From JAGWBG01 sp034421095 (lineage in GTDB: Bacteria > Chloroflexota > Dehalococcoidia > Lucifugimonadales > JAGWBF01): 64,000 bases of DNA. Location: contig DAOUKR010000002.1 of NCBI GenBank assembly GCA_034421095.1, positions 69,048 through 133,047 on the forward strand, in the 5' to 3' direction. Below are positions 1-8,847 of this stretch, piece after piece. The position numbers and the translations under genes are program-made. How positions within the stretch are numbered: the first letter of the stretch is position 1; the number at the start of each line of letters is the position of its first letter. The notes under the pieces are model-generated. The model saw only the letters and a program-made list of their open reading frames with translations, did no database searches and was not told where the DNA came from.

Positions 1-1068
1 TTCGAGAGCGCATTGAGGGATGCCCGATTCTCCACCAGGGGTTGGGAAACCGATTTCAGCAGGCACAGCGTTCCCTATAGCCAGATTATCTCCGGCGGCC
101 CACCCCGAGACGGCATTCCCCCCATAGACTCCCCCAAATTCGTGTCACCTCAAGAAGCCGACGGGTGGCTTGCCGGCCAGGAGCCGGTTATCGCCCTGGA
201 GATTCACGGAGATGCCAGGGCCTACCCACTCCAGATTATGACATGGCACGAGATAGTTAACGACACAGTTGGTGACGTGCCGGTAACCGTCACCTTCTGT
301 CCCCTGTGCAACTCCGCCGTAGCCTTTGACAGAAGGCTGGGCGGAGTCACCTACGACTTCGGGACCTCGGGCAACCTGCGCAACAGCGACCTGATTATGT
401 GGGACCGACAGACCGAGTCATGGTGGCAGCAACTCACCGGAGAGGCCATCGTTGGGGAGCTTACCGGCAAGGTGCTCACCTTCCTCCCGGCCCAAATCGT
501 CTCATGGGAGGATTTCAAGGCCGCCAATGCCGACGGCAAGGTACTTTCCAAGGATACGGGCTTCTCCAACCCATACGGCAACAACCCCTACACCGGCTAC
601 GACCGGGTGGATAATCCGCCCTTCCTGCTACTTGACGAGCCGGACGGTCGCCTTCCTCCCAAGGAACGGGTGGTGGCGGTGACCATCGGAGACGTGGATG
701 TGTCCTTTCCCTTCTCAGTCCTGGAAAGGGAGGGGGTCGTCAATTACTCGGTAAACGGCCAGGACATGACGGTCTTTTTCAAGCCCGGGACCGTGTCGGC
801 CCTGGACCGCAGCTCTATACGGGATTCCAGGGACGTGGGCGCTACGGGGGTGTTCGACCCCAGCGTGGACGGACAGAAGCTGGGCTTTCGCAGGGACGGA
901 GACGATATAGTGGACAACGAGACGGGCAGCGTATGGAATATTTTGGGGGAGGCCGTGGATGGTCCTCTGACCGGGAAGGCCCTGACCCCCATCGTCCACG
1001 CCAACCACTTCTGGTTCGCCTGGGGAGCTTTCAAACCGGATACCCTGATATACCAGGGAGAAAACTGA
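1..1068 (+). CDS. DUF3179 domain-containing protein (5' end cut by window)
   Basis: Most of a DUF3179 family protein; the biochemical role of this family is not established. The hallmark motif TFCPLCNSAVAFDR lies near residue 100 and is followed by the usual GNLRNSDLIMWDR and ESWWQQLTGEAIVGELTG blocks. A TTG at position 13 could be read as the start, but the frame is open back to the first base and the family normally has a longer N-terminus with a secretion signal, so the gene is probably truncated by the window edge. It reads toward the DUF1801 gene on the opposite strand. Confidence 0.85.
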   Translation, partial: FESALRDARFSTRGWETDFSRHSVPYSQIISGGPPRDGIPPIDSPKFVSPQEADGWLAGQEPVIALEIHGDARAYPLQIMTWHEIVNDTVGDVPVTVTFCPLCNSAVAFDRRLGGVTYDFGTSGNLRNSDLIMWDRQTESWWQQLTGEAIVGELTGKVLTFLPAQIVSWEDFKAANADGKVLSKDTGFSNPYGNNPYTGYDRVDNPPFLLLDEPDGRLPPKERVVAVTIGDVDVSFPFSVLEREGVVNYSVNGQDMTVFFKPGTVSALDRSSIRDSRDVGATGVFDPSVDGQKLGFRRDGDDIVDNETGSVWNILGEAVDGPLTGKALTPIVHANHFWFAWGAFKPDTLIYQGEN

Positions 1069-1090
1069 GTCTCCGGTTGGGGCATCGAGG

Positions 1091-1558
1091 TTAGGCCTTG
1101 GGGCGTCCCTTTCGGCGGGCGGAGCGGGACGCCTCGTAGACTCGGACCCATTCGTCAACGGGCGTGCGGGCCACGGCATCGCCGATGAGCTGCAAGGGCA
1201 GGTCCTCCAGCTTGCGGAACCGAACGCAGGACTTGCCCGCGTCGAGCCGCTTGCCGGTGGCCCTGTAGCTATCCACGAACCACCTCTGTGCCTCCGGGTC
1301 AGCGTAGATGTTCATAAGGTGCACGGAGATGTAGCTCTTCTCGGAGGCCAGGGCGGCGTACATAAGGGGATGGTCGTTGTAGGTGTTGGGGCAGATGGAC
1401 AGGGGCACCACGTAGGCAATCATGCCAAAGTCCATAATCTCCTCGTAGCCCTCGGGGAGATTGGCGAGGATCACGGCGCGCACCTCGGACACGGCGCGGC
1501 GACGCTCCTCGGGCAATTCGTCCAGGTACTGTTCAACCGTTGTCGCTGCGCTCTTCAA
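1091..1558 (-). CDS. DUF1801 domain-containing protein (YdhG-like)
   Basis: Small soluble protein of about 155 residues of the DUF1801/YdhG family, whose members resemble the frataxin/CyaY fold; no reaction is known. The N-terminal helix (TVEQYLDELPEERR) and the central YISVHLMNIY and GKSCVRFRKLEDLP blocks are typical. The frame extends upstream to 1597, but I prefer a TTG start at 1558 because GGGAGGAGG sits just before it and the remaining protein begins like its relatives. It converges with the DUF3179 gene. The Lys/Arg-rich C-terminus is common in the family. Confidence 0.8.
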   Translation of the reverse strand: MKSAATTVEQYLDELPEERRRAVSEVRAVILANLPEGYEEIMDFGMIAYVVPLSICPNTYNDHPLMYAALASEKSYISVHLMNIYADPEAQRWFVDSYRATGKRLDAGKSCVRFRKLEDLPLQLIGDAVARTPVDEWVRVYEASRSARRKGRPKA

Positions 1559-1671
1559 CCCGTCCTCCTCCCCGCCGACGCCGTTGACGGACGACACTAC
1601 GGTGTCGGAAGCGCTCGACCAATCTCGAATTCTTTGCTACGGGCATCTCTCCAGCTTCACATACAGTCGCT

Positions 1672-2106
1672 TCACACCGGAATGACGGACAAGAAATCGC
1701 GCTCGTTCTCTGCGACCAGACCTTCCATGCCGCCGTCCAGAGTAGCCAGTTGCCCATTTCGCTGCATTGCCACGGCCAGCAATACGGCGTCAGTAATCTG
1801 CCTGTAACCCTGAATGCGGGCGCCAATTGAAGCTGGCAGATGCACGATGGACCGGTCCAACGGCCAAAAGGTGTGCGACCCGGACTCTGTGAGTCTCTCC
1901 AGGACTGCGATGGCATCAAGGGGTGTAACGGTGTGCCTGACAACCGAAGGGTTGCAGGAAACTCTGACGAAACCTGCCTCTGTCAGTGAGCACGTTGCCC
2001 AACCTTCCTCCTGATGTGCCTTGAACCACTCCCAGGCGGCTGTGTGATGCACATGATTGGGCCAGGCAAGAGCTATGAGGACGTTTACGTCCGGAAAGGA
2101 AATCAC
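1672..2106 (-). CDS. VapC-type PIN-domain ribonuclease toxin
   Basis: PIN-domain protein of 144 residues, expected to be the RNase toxin of a type II toxin-antitoxin pair. The acidic metal-binding residues of PIN nucleases are visible: D6 in FPDVNVLIAL, E43 in SLTEAGFVR, D106 in ITDAVLLAVA and D124 in LATLDGG. Length is normal, so the toxin looks intact. Its ATG overlaps the stop of the upstream antitoxin gene by 4 bases (ATGA), the usual arrangement for translational coupling. The target RNA cannot be told from sequence. Confidence 0.9.
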   Translation of the reverse strand: MISFPDVNVLIALAWPNHVHHTAAWEWFKAHQEEGWATCSLTEAGFVRVSCNPSVVRHTVTPLDAIAVLERLTESGSHTFWPLDRSIVHLPASIGARIQGYRQITDAVLLAVAMQRNGQLATLDGGMEGLVAENERDFLSVIPV

Positions 2107-2330
2107 GGCCAGTTGCTCAAAGACCGATAGACGTCCTCGCTGGTGATAGGGGCGGCACCGGGGTCAATGGCAAAGACCATGCCTTCACTTTCATCTGCAG
2201 AGGCGACCTCCCCCCTGAAGCCACGCCGTGCCAACTCCGACAGGGCTTGGCCAAGGCTGGTCCCGTTCCTCTCAGCCAACGCTCGAGCGACCGCCAGCAC
2301 GTCATCATCAATCGTTACGGTAGTCCGCAT
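2103..2330 (-). CDS. Ribbon-helix-helix antitoxin (VapB-like)
   Basis: A 75-residue protein beginning MRTTVTIDDDVLAVARAL, a classical ribbon-helix-helix DNA-binding strand and helix, followed by an acidic C-terminal tail that would wrap the toxin. It lies directly upstream of the PIN toxin with a 4-base overlap. By analogy with known VapBC systems it should neutralise the toxin and repress its own promoter; the operator was not identified. The pair is bordered by unrelated housekeeping genes, as expected for a mobile TA module. Confidence 0.88.
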   Translation of the reverse strand: MRTTVTIDDDVLAVARALAERNGTSLGQALSELARRGFRGEVASADESEGMVFAIDPGAAPITSEDVYRSLSNWP

Positions 2331-2484
2331 AGCAACATCGTAGCATCAACGCATCGAGCCGTCAAGCAGGCTACCTGACGGCTACAGGCCACCTCCCAAT
2401 ATTCGAGGAGGCACGGAGAAAATAGTAGGTTGAGGGCGGAGGTCTCTGCCGATGCCATGCGAGAAGCCAGTCCAGGTACTAGTC

Positions 2485-3663
2485 CTATCGGGGAAGGACT
2501 TCTAGCACCCCCAAGGGGACCTCCTCCACCTCTGCCGATGCTCCCTCTCCATGCCCCTGTCCTCCATCCATGCTTTCTCCGTGGCCCTCTCCCTTCTTTT
2601 CCTCTACGTGTACGGTAGTTGCGGCCATCACTCGCTCCCCATTCCATGAATGGGGCCTGTGGTCGTTGGCGGAGAGTCCGACGACGACCTCGTGCATACC
2701 GGGTGCCAGGGGTGGCAACTGCAGCCAGGGACCGTAGAGGCGCGTGTACACTTCGCCGTCTATGCTGAGGAGTCCATACCCCTGACCGCTAACGTGGGCC
2801 TGTCCCACGTCCTCACCGGAGAAAGTGAACCCTGTGGGCATGACTTGCAGGTTGTATCTGCCATCAGGTTCGGGATGGGCCATTATCTCCACGGACATTG
2901 GCGACCCGGCCTCCGCCGGGGCGGCATCCATGCTGTCCACATGGCCGGACTCGGGAACCGTTACCATAGTCATGGCCTCAACCGGCTCCCCGCCGACCAG
3001 CAGGTCATTGTGGGCGTTGGCGTTGAGGGTTACACGGATGTGACGCTCCCCGGGTTCCAGACTCCCCAGGTAGTAACGAGGGCCGTATGTCCGGCCAACC
3101 TTCTCGCCGTCAACGTAGATATGGGCGTGACCTTCACCGTCGGCGTTGGCCCCGTTGACGTTCTCGGGCGCCCAGCGCCAGCCCTCGGTCATAACGTGAA
3201 CGTTGACGCCGCCCCCGTCCTCGACCTCTGCGGTCAAGGCCACGCCAATCGGCACATTGGACTCCACGGGGCCATGACTCATGGACGACGTGGTACCTTG
3301 TTCCGTGCCATGCCCTCCTCCTTCGGAGTGGCCCCCGGAGGACGCGCCGCCGGGGTGGAAGGTGATTCTGAATCTACCGGTGGCGTCTGCAGTGAACGCT
3401 ATGGTGGCCGCCTCGCCTAGTGACGCCTCATCTTCAATGTCGTACCCGTGAAGGTGGACGCTTCCCCGCTCATCAGTGTTGAAGTTGAGGGTCACAATGT
3501 CGTTATGCTTGACCCTGACCGCGTCCGTGTCGAGACTGCGGTCGGATATGGTGAGGTCGAAGGTTAACTCCTCAGGCTCAGAGCCACCACAGGCAGCGGC
3601 TACAGCCAGCAAGGCCAGTGAAATAAGCGCAACAATGCTCAGGTAGGTTAGTATTCTTGGCAT
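2485..3663 (-). CDS. Histidine-rich cupredoxin-like lipoprotein with two internal repeats
   Basis: A 392-residue predicted lipoprotein. Residues 1-25 are a signal peptide ending in a lipobox with the acylated Cys in AVAAACGG. Residues about 30-105 look like a cupredoxin-type beta sandwich (TFDLTISDRSL, VTLNFNTDERGSVHLHGYDI, TGRFRITFHPGG), perhaps binding copper through His residues. A His/Gly/Ser-rich linker follows, then two homologous segments, each with a WxFxPEN/FTFSGEDV-like opening, a HIYVDGEKVGRTYG or LLSIDGEVYTRLYG strand and a GERHIRVTL or GMHEVVVGLSAND strand. A second His/Gly/Glu-rich tail closes it. Likely envelope-bound; metal handling is inference. It sits downstream of smpB on the same strand. 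Confidence 0.75.
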   Translation of the reverse strand: MPRILTYLSIVALISLALLAVAAACGGSEPEELTFDLTISDRSLDTDAVRVKHNDIVTLNFNTDERGSVHLHGYDIEDEASLGEAATIAFTADATGRFRITFHPGGASSGGHSEGGGHGTEQGTTSSMSHGPVESNVPIGVALTAEVEDGGGVNVHVMTEGWRWAPENVNGANADGEGHAHIYVDGEKVGRTYGPRYYLGSLEPGERHIRVTLNANAHNDLLVGGEPVEAMTMVTVPESGHVDSMDAAPAEAGSPMSVEIMAHPEPDGRYNLQVMPTGFTFSGEDVGQAHVSGQGYGLLSIDGEVYTRLYGPWLQLPPLAPGMHEVVVGLSANDHRPHSWNGERVMAATTVHVEEKKGEGHGESMDGGQGHGEGASAEVEEVPLGVLEVLPR

Positions 3664-3723
3664 CTTTATCTCCTGATGGGCGGTCGAGCCGTAGCGTTGC
3701 CCGTATCTTGATAGCGCCAGTGC

Positions 3724-4191
3724 TTACACAACTCGCTTTAGAGAGCGCTGGGCCTCCCGTTCTCTATCCCGGTCTATGATGCTCCTGCGCTTGTCATACT
3801 GTCTCTTGCCCCGGACCAGCCCAAGCTCCACCTTAGCCACGTGGTTTCTGATGTAAAGCCTGAGAGGAACAATACTCAGTCCCTTTTGAGTCACGCTCCC
3901 TATCAGGTTGGCGGCCTGGTCCTTATGCAGGAGCAGCTTTCGAGGCCTTGTAGGCTCGTGGTTGAAGATACCGCCGGCGGGATAGGTCGCTATGTGTGCA
4001 TTGACCAGCCATAGCTCTCCACCCTGGGGCCTGGCGTATGCCTCGCGTATGTTCACCCGCCCTTCGCGAATAGACTTTATCTCCGTGCCTTTAAGCATCA
4101 GACCCGCCTCCACACGCTCCAGCACCTCATAGTCGTGATATGCCTTTCTGTTGACCGCTACCGCTTTATTATTGTCCGAAGTCTTTTTCAC
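3724..4191 (-). CDS. smpB: SsrA (tmRNA)-binding protein SmpB
   Basis: SmpB binds tmRNA and delivers it to stalled ribosomes for trans-translation. The sequence carries the family core: NRKAYHDYEVLERVEAGL, LKGTEIKSIREGRVN and a basic C-terminal tail (GKRQYDKRRSI). A longer frame opens at 4296, but the upstream part is not SmpB-like; a GTG at 4191 (VKKTSDN) gives 155 residues, the normal length. That start lies inside the end of the S41 protease gene (overlap about 23 bases), suggesting coupled translation. No ssrA gene was seen nearby. Confidence 0.92.
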   Translation of the reverse strand: MKKTSDNNKAVAVNRKAYHDYEVLERVEAGLMLKGTEIKSIREGRVNIREAYARPQGGELWLVNAHIATYPAGGIFNHEPTRPRKLLLHKDQAANLIGSVTQKGLSIVPLRLYIRNHVAKVELGLVRGKRQYDKRRSIIDRDREREAQRSLKRVV

Positions 4192-5395
4192 CGGTCTCAA
4201 TTTCTTTCTCAAGGACTTCAATGGCCTTGTCCAACTGAAGGTCATCCAGGTCATCCTCCGACTGCTCAACCAGGATGTGAGGCTCGACCCCCGCATCCTC
4301 TATAAGGGTACCGTCGGGGGTATACCAGCGCGCTACTGTAAAGTACAGTCCTGAGCCATCACTCAACTGTCGAACTGTGCTGACGCTGCCCTTCCCAAAA
4401 GTCGTGTCCCCGACAACCGTAGACCGCTCGTGGTCAATGAGCGCTCCCGCAATCACTTCCCCGCCGCTTGCTGTGAACTCGTTCACCAACGCTACCAGGG
4501 GTATTTCCTTCGCCTTTCCGCCGGAGTTGACTTGCCAGTTCTTGCGGTTGCCCCTGCCGTCCATCTCATAGAGGACAAGCCCTTCATCAATGAAATGGCT
4601 GGTCACCCTGACTACGGAGTTCAGCAACCCTCCCGGGTTGTTTCGCAAGTCAAGGATAATGCCCCGCGCCTCAAATCTCTCTATCTTCTCCAGAGTCTCA
4701 ATCAACTCTTGCTCTGTGGTCCCCGTGAAGCTGGTAATTCTCAAGTGAGCTATTTGGCCCACGAACATCTTCAGTTTGACGCTCGATACCTGTATCACGT
4801 CCCGCACGATAGTTATAAGGGTTGGCTCGACACTGGTCCGGTGAAGAATCAACAGTTCTACGGACTCGCCCTTGGCTCCTCGTATCTTGGCTACCGCTTC
4901 CAGGAGGCTGATACCCTCGGTGCTTTCGCCGTTAATCTCCAGGATGGCATCCCCCGGACGTATCCCCGCCTTTTCCGCGGGCGTGTCAGGAATAGGCGCA
5001 ACAATAATGATTCGTCCGTCCCTCATGGATACCTCTGCGCCTATTCCCTCGAAAAAGCCCTGGAAGTTCTGAGAGTCCATGGCGTATTGTTGTGCGGTCA
5101 GATAGGAAGCATAGGGGTCATCCAGGGCTTCCAACATGCCTCTGACGGCTCCCTGGCTCAGCACTTCGGTGTCCAGAGAGTCCCGCTGAAAATGGTCTCG
5201 CCTGATGGCATCCCACACTTCGAAGAGTATGTTGAACTCCTCCGGGGCACCTTCAGGCAGAGGAACGGCATCGGCGGATGGGCCATTCTCTTCATTCTGG
5301 CTTCCGGCCTGAATGCTGCAACTTGCAATGGCTATTGCAAGGGCCAGGATAGCCACCAGAATCAATATAGACGTGGAAGATATGAGATTACGCAA
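4169..5395 (-). CDS. ctpA: Carboxyl-terminal processing protease (S41 family), lipoprotein
   Basis: A 408-residue S41 peptidase that would cleave proteins from their C-terminus outside the cytoplasmic membrane. Residues 1-26 form a signal peptide with a lipobox (AIAIASC). A PDZ domain covers about 105-190 (GIGAEVSMRDGRIIIVAPI, AGIRPGDAILEINGES). The catalytic part has LRNNPGGLL, the Ser nucleophile in FTASGGEV near residue 310 and the general-base Lys in TTFGKGSV near 334. Length is typical. The gene is first in a minus-strand run with smpB, which overlaps its 3' end. Confidence 0.92.
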   Translation of the reverse strand: MRNLISSTSILILVAILALAIAIASCSIQAGSQNEENGPSADAVPLPEGAPEEFNILFEVWDAIRRDHFQRDSLDTEVLSQGAVRGMLEALDDPYASYLTAQQYAMDSQNFQGFFEGIGAEVSMRDGRIIIVAPIPDTPAEKAGIRPGDAILEINGESTEGISLLEAVAKIRGAKGESVELLILHRTSVEPTLITIVRDVIQVSSVKLKMFVGQIAHLRITSFTGTTEQELIETLEKIERFEARGIILDLRNNPGGLLNSVVRVTSHFIDEGLVLYEMDGRGNRKNWQVNSGGKAKEIPLVALVNEFTASGGEVIAGALIDHERSTVVGDTTFGKGSVSTVRQLSDGSGLYFTVARWYTPDGTLIEDAGVEPHILVEQSEDDLDDLQLDKAIEVLEKEIETGEKDFGQ

Positions 5396-5939
5396 AGGAA
5401 ACTGTCCTCCAACCTCGCAGAAAAAGAGAAGTCCCTAATCTAAAATATACCATACATATCATGCACTCGATACTTTACCGGTGGGTGAACAATAAAGGGT
5501 ATTCCCGACATGTGTTGGCAACGCCGGACGTGAATATCAACGTGTGCTGAAAATACTAGATAAACTATGATGAAGGATCTAAGAGAGTGTTTCTAAAGTG
5601 GTATCCCAAGCCTCCTCTCCCTCGATGGGAGAGGACTGAGGTGAGGGTGATACCCCTCATCCCAGTCCGCCCCCGGCGGAGGAGAAGGGGCTTGGCAAAC
5701 ACCCTCTAAAGCACTCGCTCAGAAGGGCGTGGTTCCTGAGATTCCTCGTCCTCCACAGGCGGACTCGGAATGACAGAGAACAGGTGGTGGGCGTGACGGG
5801 CATAGGGTGAGACAAAGGTGAGCGGATTCCGGCTTCTGACTCGGCGTACAGATGGGCCGGAGTTCAGACTCCCACTTTTACGGGAGCGACCAAGAGTGGT
5901 GCAATACAAGTGGGATAACCCTGGGGGCTATACAAGGGT
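5396..5939. other. Gene-free interval filled with dispersed repeats
   Basis: I see no convincing gene here. It holds an AT-richer stretch at 5440-5575 upstream of the S41 protease gene, the CCCTCTCCC-type repeat at 5579-5717, and GTCATTCC-type repeat fragments at about 5738-5890 (for example the GGACTCGGAATGACAG end near 5776). A short frame on the minus strand inside these repeats looks spurious. Confidence 0.6.
5579..5717. repeat. MITE-like dispersed palindromic repeat, copy A
   Basis: An element of roughly 115-140 bases with imperfect inverted ends (TAAAGTGGTATCCCAAGCC on the left, GCTTGGCAAACACCCTC on the right) and an internal CTCCC...GGGAG hairpin. A near-identical copy lies in the opposite orientation at 25044-25170. 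No coding capacity, so any movement would need a transposase in trans. Confidence 0.75.
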
Positions 5940-6893
5940 CTACTTCCGCGCCAGGGCGGCCTTGACTGCTTTCCCTATATATTCAGGAGTGAGATGGTAC
6001 TTTTCCAGAAGTTCCTGTGCAGTGCCGGATTCGGCGTAGCGGTCCAGGGCCACCATCTCCAGGGGGACGGGATGGCCCTTGCCAAGAGCTTGGGCAACTA
6101 TACTGCCCAGTCCGCCGTGGATATAGTGTTCCTCAACGGTGACTATGGCTCCGGTCTCCTTCGCCGCTTCCAGAATCGCGCCCTCGTCAACTGGCCGGAG
6201 GGTGTGCATATTGACGACTCTACAACTGGTCCCCTCCTCAGCCAAGGCGCTCGCCGCCTGCAGCGACGACGAAACCGCGCCTCCAACGGCGATGATGGTC
6301 ACGTCATCCTTCTTGCTGCTCCTCATAAGTTCGGCCTTCCCGATTTTGAAGTCGTAGCCGCTATCCTGGTGCACTACCGGAGTAGCCGGGCGGTAAAGGC
6401 GTATGTAGAAGGGGCCTGGAGTCTCGGCGGCGGCGCGAATTGCCTGGACGGTCTCCACTGCGTCGGCAGGAGCCACTACGGTGAAGCCCGGCAGGGAGCA
6501 CATGAGGGCCAGGTCCTCAATGCTATGGGCGGACATGCCATCTTCTCCGGTAATAATGCCCGCGTGAGTACACACAATCTTCACGTTCAGGTGAGGCTGG
6601 GCGATGCTCACCCTTATCTGGTCGAATGGGCGACATGAGCCGAAGACGGCAAAGGTGCTAACGAAGGGGGTCTTGCCAGATGCTGCCAGGCCGGCGGCGA
6701 CACCCATGATATTCTGCTCAGCAGGTCCGAAATCGAAGAACCGCTCCGGGAATTCCCTGCCAAACAGGTTCGCGAAGGTGGACTTGTTGAGGTCACCCCC
6801 CAAGACAACTATATCCTGGTTTTCTCTACCCAGTTCAACCAGAGTTTCACCAAAGATTTGCCGGGTCGAGGCCGTGGTAAAGGTAGTAACCAT
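5940..6893 (-). CDS. Transketolase, C-terminal half (split subunit)
   Basis: 317 residues covering the pyrimidine-binding and C-terminal domains of transketolase. Recognisable are VVLGGDLNKSTFANLF, FDFGPAEQNIMGVAAGLA (with the Glu that activates the thiamine diphosphate cofactor), THAGIITGEDGMSAHSIEDL and, in the C-terminal domain, TVEEHYIHGGLGS. It works with the N-terminal subunit encoded just upstream (33-base gap) in the non-oxidative pentose phosphate pathway. Two-gene transketolases are common in archaea and many bacteria, so this is not a broken gene. Confidence 0.92.
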   Translation of the reverse strand: MVTTFTTASTRQIFGETLVELGRENQDIVVLGGDLNKSTFANLFGREFPERFFDFGPAEQNIMGVAAGLAASGKTPFVSTFAVFGSCRPFDQIRVSIAQPHLNVKIVCTHAGIITGEDGMSAHSIEDLALMCSLPGFTVVAPADAVETVQAIRAAAETPGPFYIRLYRPATPVVHQDSGYDFKIGKAELMRSSKKDDVTIIAVGGAVSSSLQAASALAEEGTSCRVVNMHTLRPVDEGAILEAAKETGAIVTVEEHYIHGGLGSIVAQALGKGHPVPLEMVALDRYAESGTAQELLEKYHLTPEYIGKAVKAALARK

Positions 6894-6926
6894 GACAGAC
6901 TACTCCTTTTGCTACGTTAGTAACGG

Positions 6927-7727
6927 TTAGGCCAACTCCTTGAGCGCCCTCTCATATTCGTCCTTATTAGGGGCGCGGCCATGGAAGTCAGGGTTGTTCT
7001 CCATGAAGCTGACCCCCTTGCCCTTTACCGTGTGAGCTATAATCACCGTAGGGCATCCTCTGGTATTCCGGGCTGTGCTTGCGGCGTCCAGTACCTGGTC
7101 TATGTTGTGGCCGTCTACCTCAATGACCTTCCACCCAAAAGCACTCCACTTTTCAGCGAGCGGCTCAAGTCGCATCACCTCGCTGGTAAAGCGGTCGTTC
7201 TGAATCCTGTTCCTGTCCACAAAGGCCGTGAGATTGTCCAGATTATAATGGGCCGCAGACATGGCCGCCTCCCATATCTGGCCCTCGTCACACTCTCCGT
7301 CACCCAGCAGGGCATAGACCCTGAAGTCTTTCTTGTCTACGTTAGCCGCAAGAGCGACCCCGACGGCAAAGGATAGTCCTTGCCCCAGAGAGCCTGAGTT
7401 CATCTCAACACCTGGCGTGCCGGTATGAGCATGTCCCTGAAGCCGGCTCCCCAACTTGCGGAAGGTCCACATCTCATCCCGTGGGAAGTAGCCGCGTTTG
7501 GACAACACCGCGTAGAAACCCGGGGAAGCGTGTCCTTTGCTGAGGATGAAGCGGTCACGGTCCGACCAGGCGGGATTTTCCGGGTCATGCCGCATGATTT
7601 GAAAATAGAGGGCTGTGAGTATCTCTATCTCCGAGAGGGAGCCTCCGGGATGTCCACTCCCTGCGGTAAAGATCATCTCGATCACATCGCGTCTCAGCTC
7701 TTTGGCTATTTTCTCAAGATTGTCCAT
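6927..7727 (-). CDS. Transketolase, N-terminal half (split subunit)
   Basis: 266 residues forming the thiamine-diphosphate-binding half of transketolase. Diagnostic segments are FTAGSGHPGGSLSEIEIL, DRFILSKGHASPGFYAVL, GSLGQGLSFAVGVALA and the Mg/ThDP motif ALLGDGECDEGQIWEAAM with the following DRNRIQNDRFT. The start MDNLEKIAKELR matches the family. It is first in a two-gene operon with the C-terminal subunit and is divergent from the amidohydrolase at 7993. Confidence 0.93.
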   Translation of the reverse strand: MDNLEKIAKELRRDVIEMIFTAGSGHPGGSLSEIEILTALYFQIMRHDPENPAWSDRDRFILSKGHASPGFYAVLSKRGYFPRDEMWTFRKLGSRLQGHAHTGTPGVEMNSGSLGQGLSFAVGVALAANVDKKDFRVYALLGDGECDEGQIWEAAMSAAHYNLDNLTAFVDRNRIQNDRFTSEVMRLEPLAEKWSAFGWKVIEVDGHNIDQVLDAASTARNTRGCPTVIIAHTVKGKGVSFMENNPDFHGRAPNKDEYERALKELA

Positions 7728-7908
7728 GTTATACCGCCACGCTTCAAATAGTGGTGGAATTGTGACGCCGTCGCAAAATTTTGCAGCCAGATTATAACAA
7801 CCGTGCCGAACTGTGTCTAGCCATTTCCACTACAACCTTTCCATGAAACCTCTGATAGGTACAACATGCACTGTTTAACTCGTCAGACCCACTTTCGCAG
7901 GAATGCTC

Positions 7909-7960
7909 TGGATTCCGGCGCAAAGCCTGCCCCGTACTGGATACGGGGGCGGGAATGACG
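7909..7960. repeat. GTCATTCC-type dispersed repeat with CCCCGTA stem, copy 1
   Basis: About 52 bases running from TGGATTCCGGCG to GGGAATGACG, with an internal CCCCGTA/TACGGGG stem. An inverted copy with a few mismatches lies at 51538-51590. It sits in the space between the divergent transketolase and amidohydrolase genes. Confidence 0.75.
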
Positions 7961-7992
7961 ATTCTTCAGAGATGCTCTATAATTACCCTGAC

Positions 7993-8832
7993 ATGATAAT
8001 AGATTTCCATACCCATATTTTCCCGCCCTCGTTTCGAGCCGATCGGGGTGAGTACGTGGGTCGGGACATAACCTTCGCCGCCCTCTTCGCCAACCCCAAG
8101 GCCAGACTGGCTACCGTTGATGACCTGATTGAGGCTATGGACGAGACCGGGGTGGACGTGGCGGTTGTCATGGGCGTCGGGTGGACCGACAGGGACACGG
8201 CGATAGAGGCCAACGATTACATAATCCGTTCCGTGGACCGCTTCCCAACCAGGCTGGTGGGGTTCTGCTCGATAAATCCGGCGTGGGGCGAGAGTGCAAC
8301 AAGGGAGGTGGAGCGCTGCGCCGGGGAGGGAGTAAAGGGCATCGGAGAGCTTCATCCCGATACCCAAGGCTTTGACGTGGGCAGCAAAGAGGTCATGGCC
8401 CCTCTCATGGAAGTTGCCCACGGGCTGGGGCTGATTGTCCTCACCCACTCGTCGGAGCCGGTAGGACATCTCTATCCGGGAAAGGGACGGACCACCCCCG
8501 ACAAGCTGTATGCTTTTGCCCGCAATTTTCCTGAGAACACCATTGTCTGCGCCCACTGGGGCGGAGGACTGCCCTTTTACGGCCTGATGCCCGAGGTGGC
8601 AGGGGAGACGAAAAACGTCTACTACGACACAGCAGCTTCTCCGTTCCTCTACAGTCAGGAGATTTTCCCAACCGTCGTGGGCCTGAACGGGCCGGACAAA
8701 ATACTCTTCGGGACGGACTTCCCTCTGATAAAGCATCCGCGTCTGCTGCAACAGGTGGAGGCTGCCGCCATATCCGACGAGGCCCGGAAGAAGATACTGG
8801 GAGGCAACGCCCGGGCCCTTCTGACTATATAG
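7993..8832 (+). CDS. Amidohydrolase family (TIM-barrel metal-dependent hydrolase)
   Basis: A 279-residue amidohydrolase-2 type protein, related to decarboxylases and hydrolases of the ACMSD group; the substrate is unknown. The opening IIDFHTHIFPP supplies the HxH metal ligands, LIVLTHSSEP and IVCAHWGGGLPF give further His residues, and ILFGTDFPL the closing Asp. An upstream in-frame start at 7903 would run through a dispersed repeat, so I choose the ATG at 7993, which places DFHTH at the N-terminus as in relatives. thpR follows after 15 bases. Confidence 0.85.
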   Translation: MIIDFHTHIFPPSFRADRGEYVGRDITFAALFANPKARLATVDDLIEAMDETGVDVAVVMGVGWTDRDTAIEANDYIIRSVDRFPTRLVGFCSINPAWGESATREVERCAGEGVKGIGELHPDTQGFDVGSKEVMAPLMEVAHGLGLIVLTHSSEPVGHLYPGKGRTTPDKLYAFARNFPENTIVCAHWGGGLPFYGLMPEVAGETKNVYYDTAASPFLYSQEIFPTVVGLNGPDKILFGTDFPLIKHPRLLQQVEAAAISDEARKKILGGNARALLTI

Positions 8833-8847
8833 GCGGCCGGTGGAGAA

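Noticed and set aside
4430..5443. Plus-strand open frame of 337 codons
   Set aside because: Antisense to the S41 protease, which has complete catalytic and PDZ motifs.
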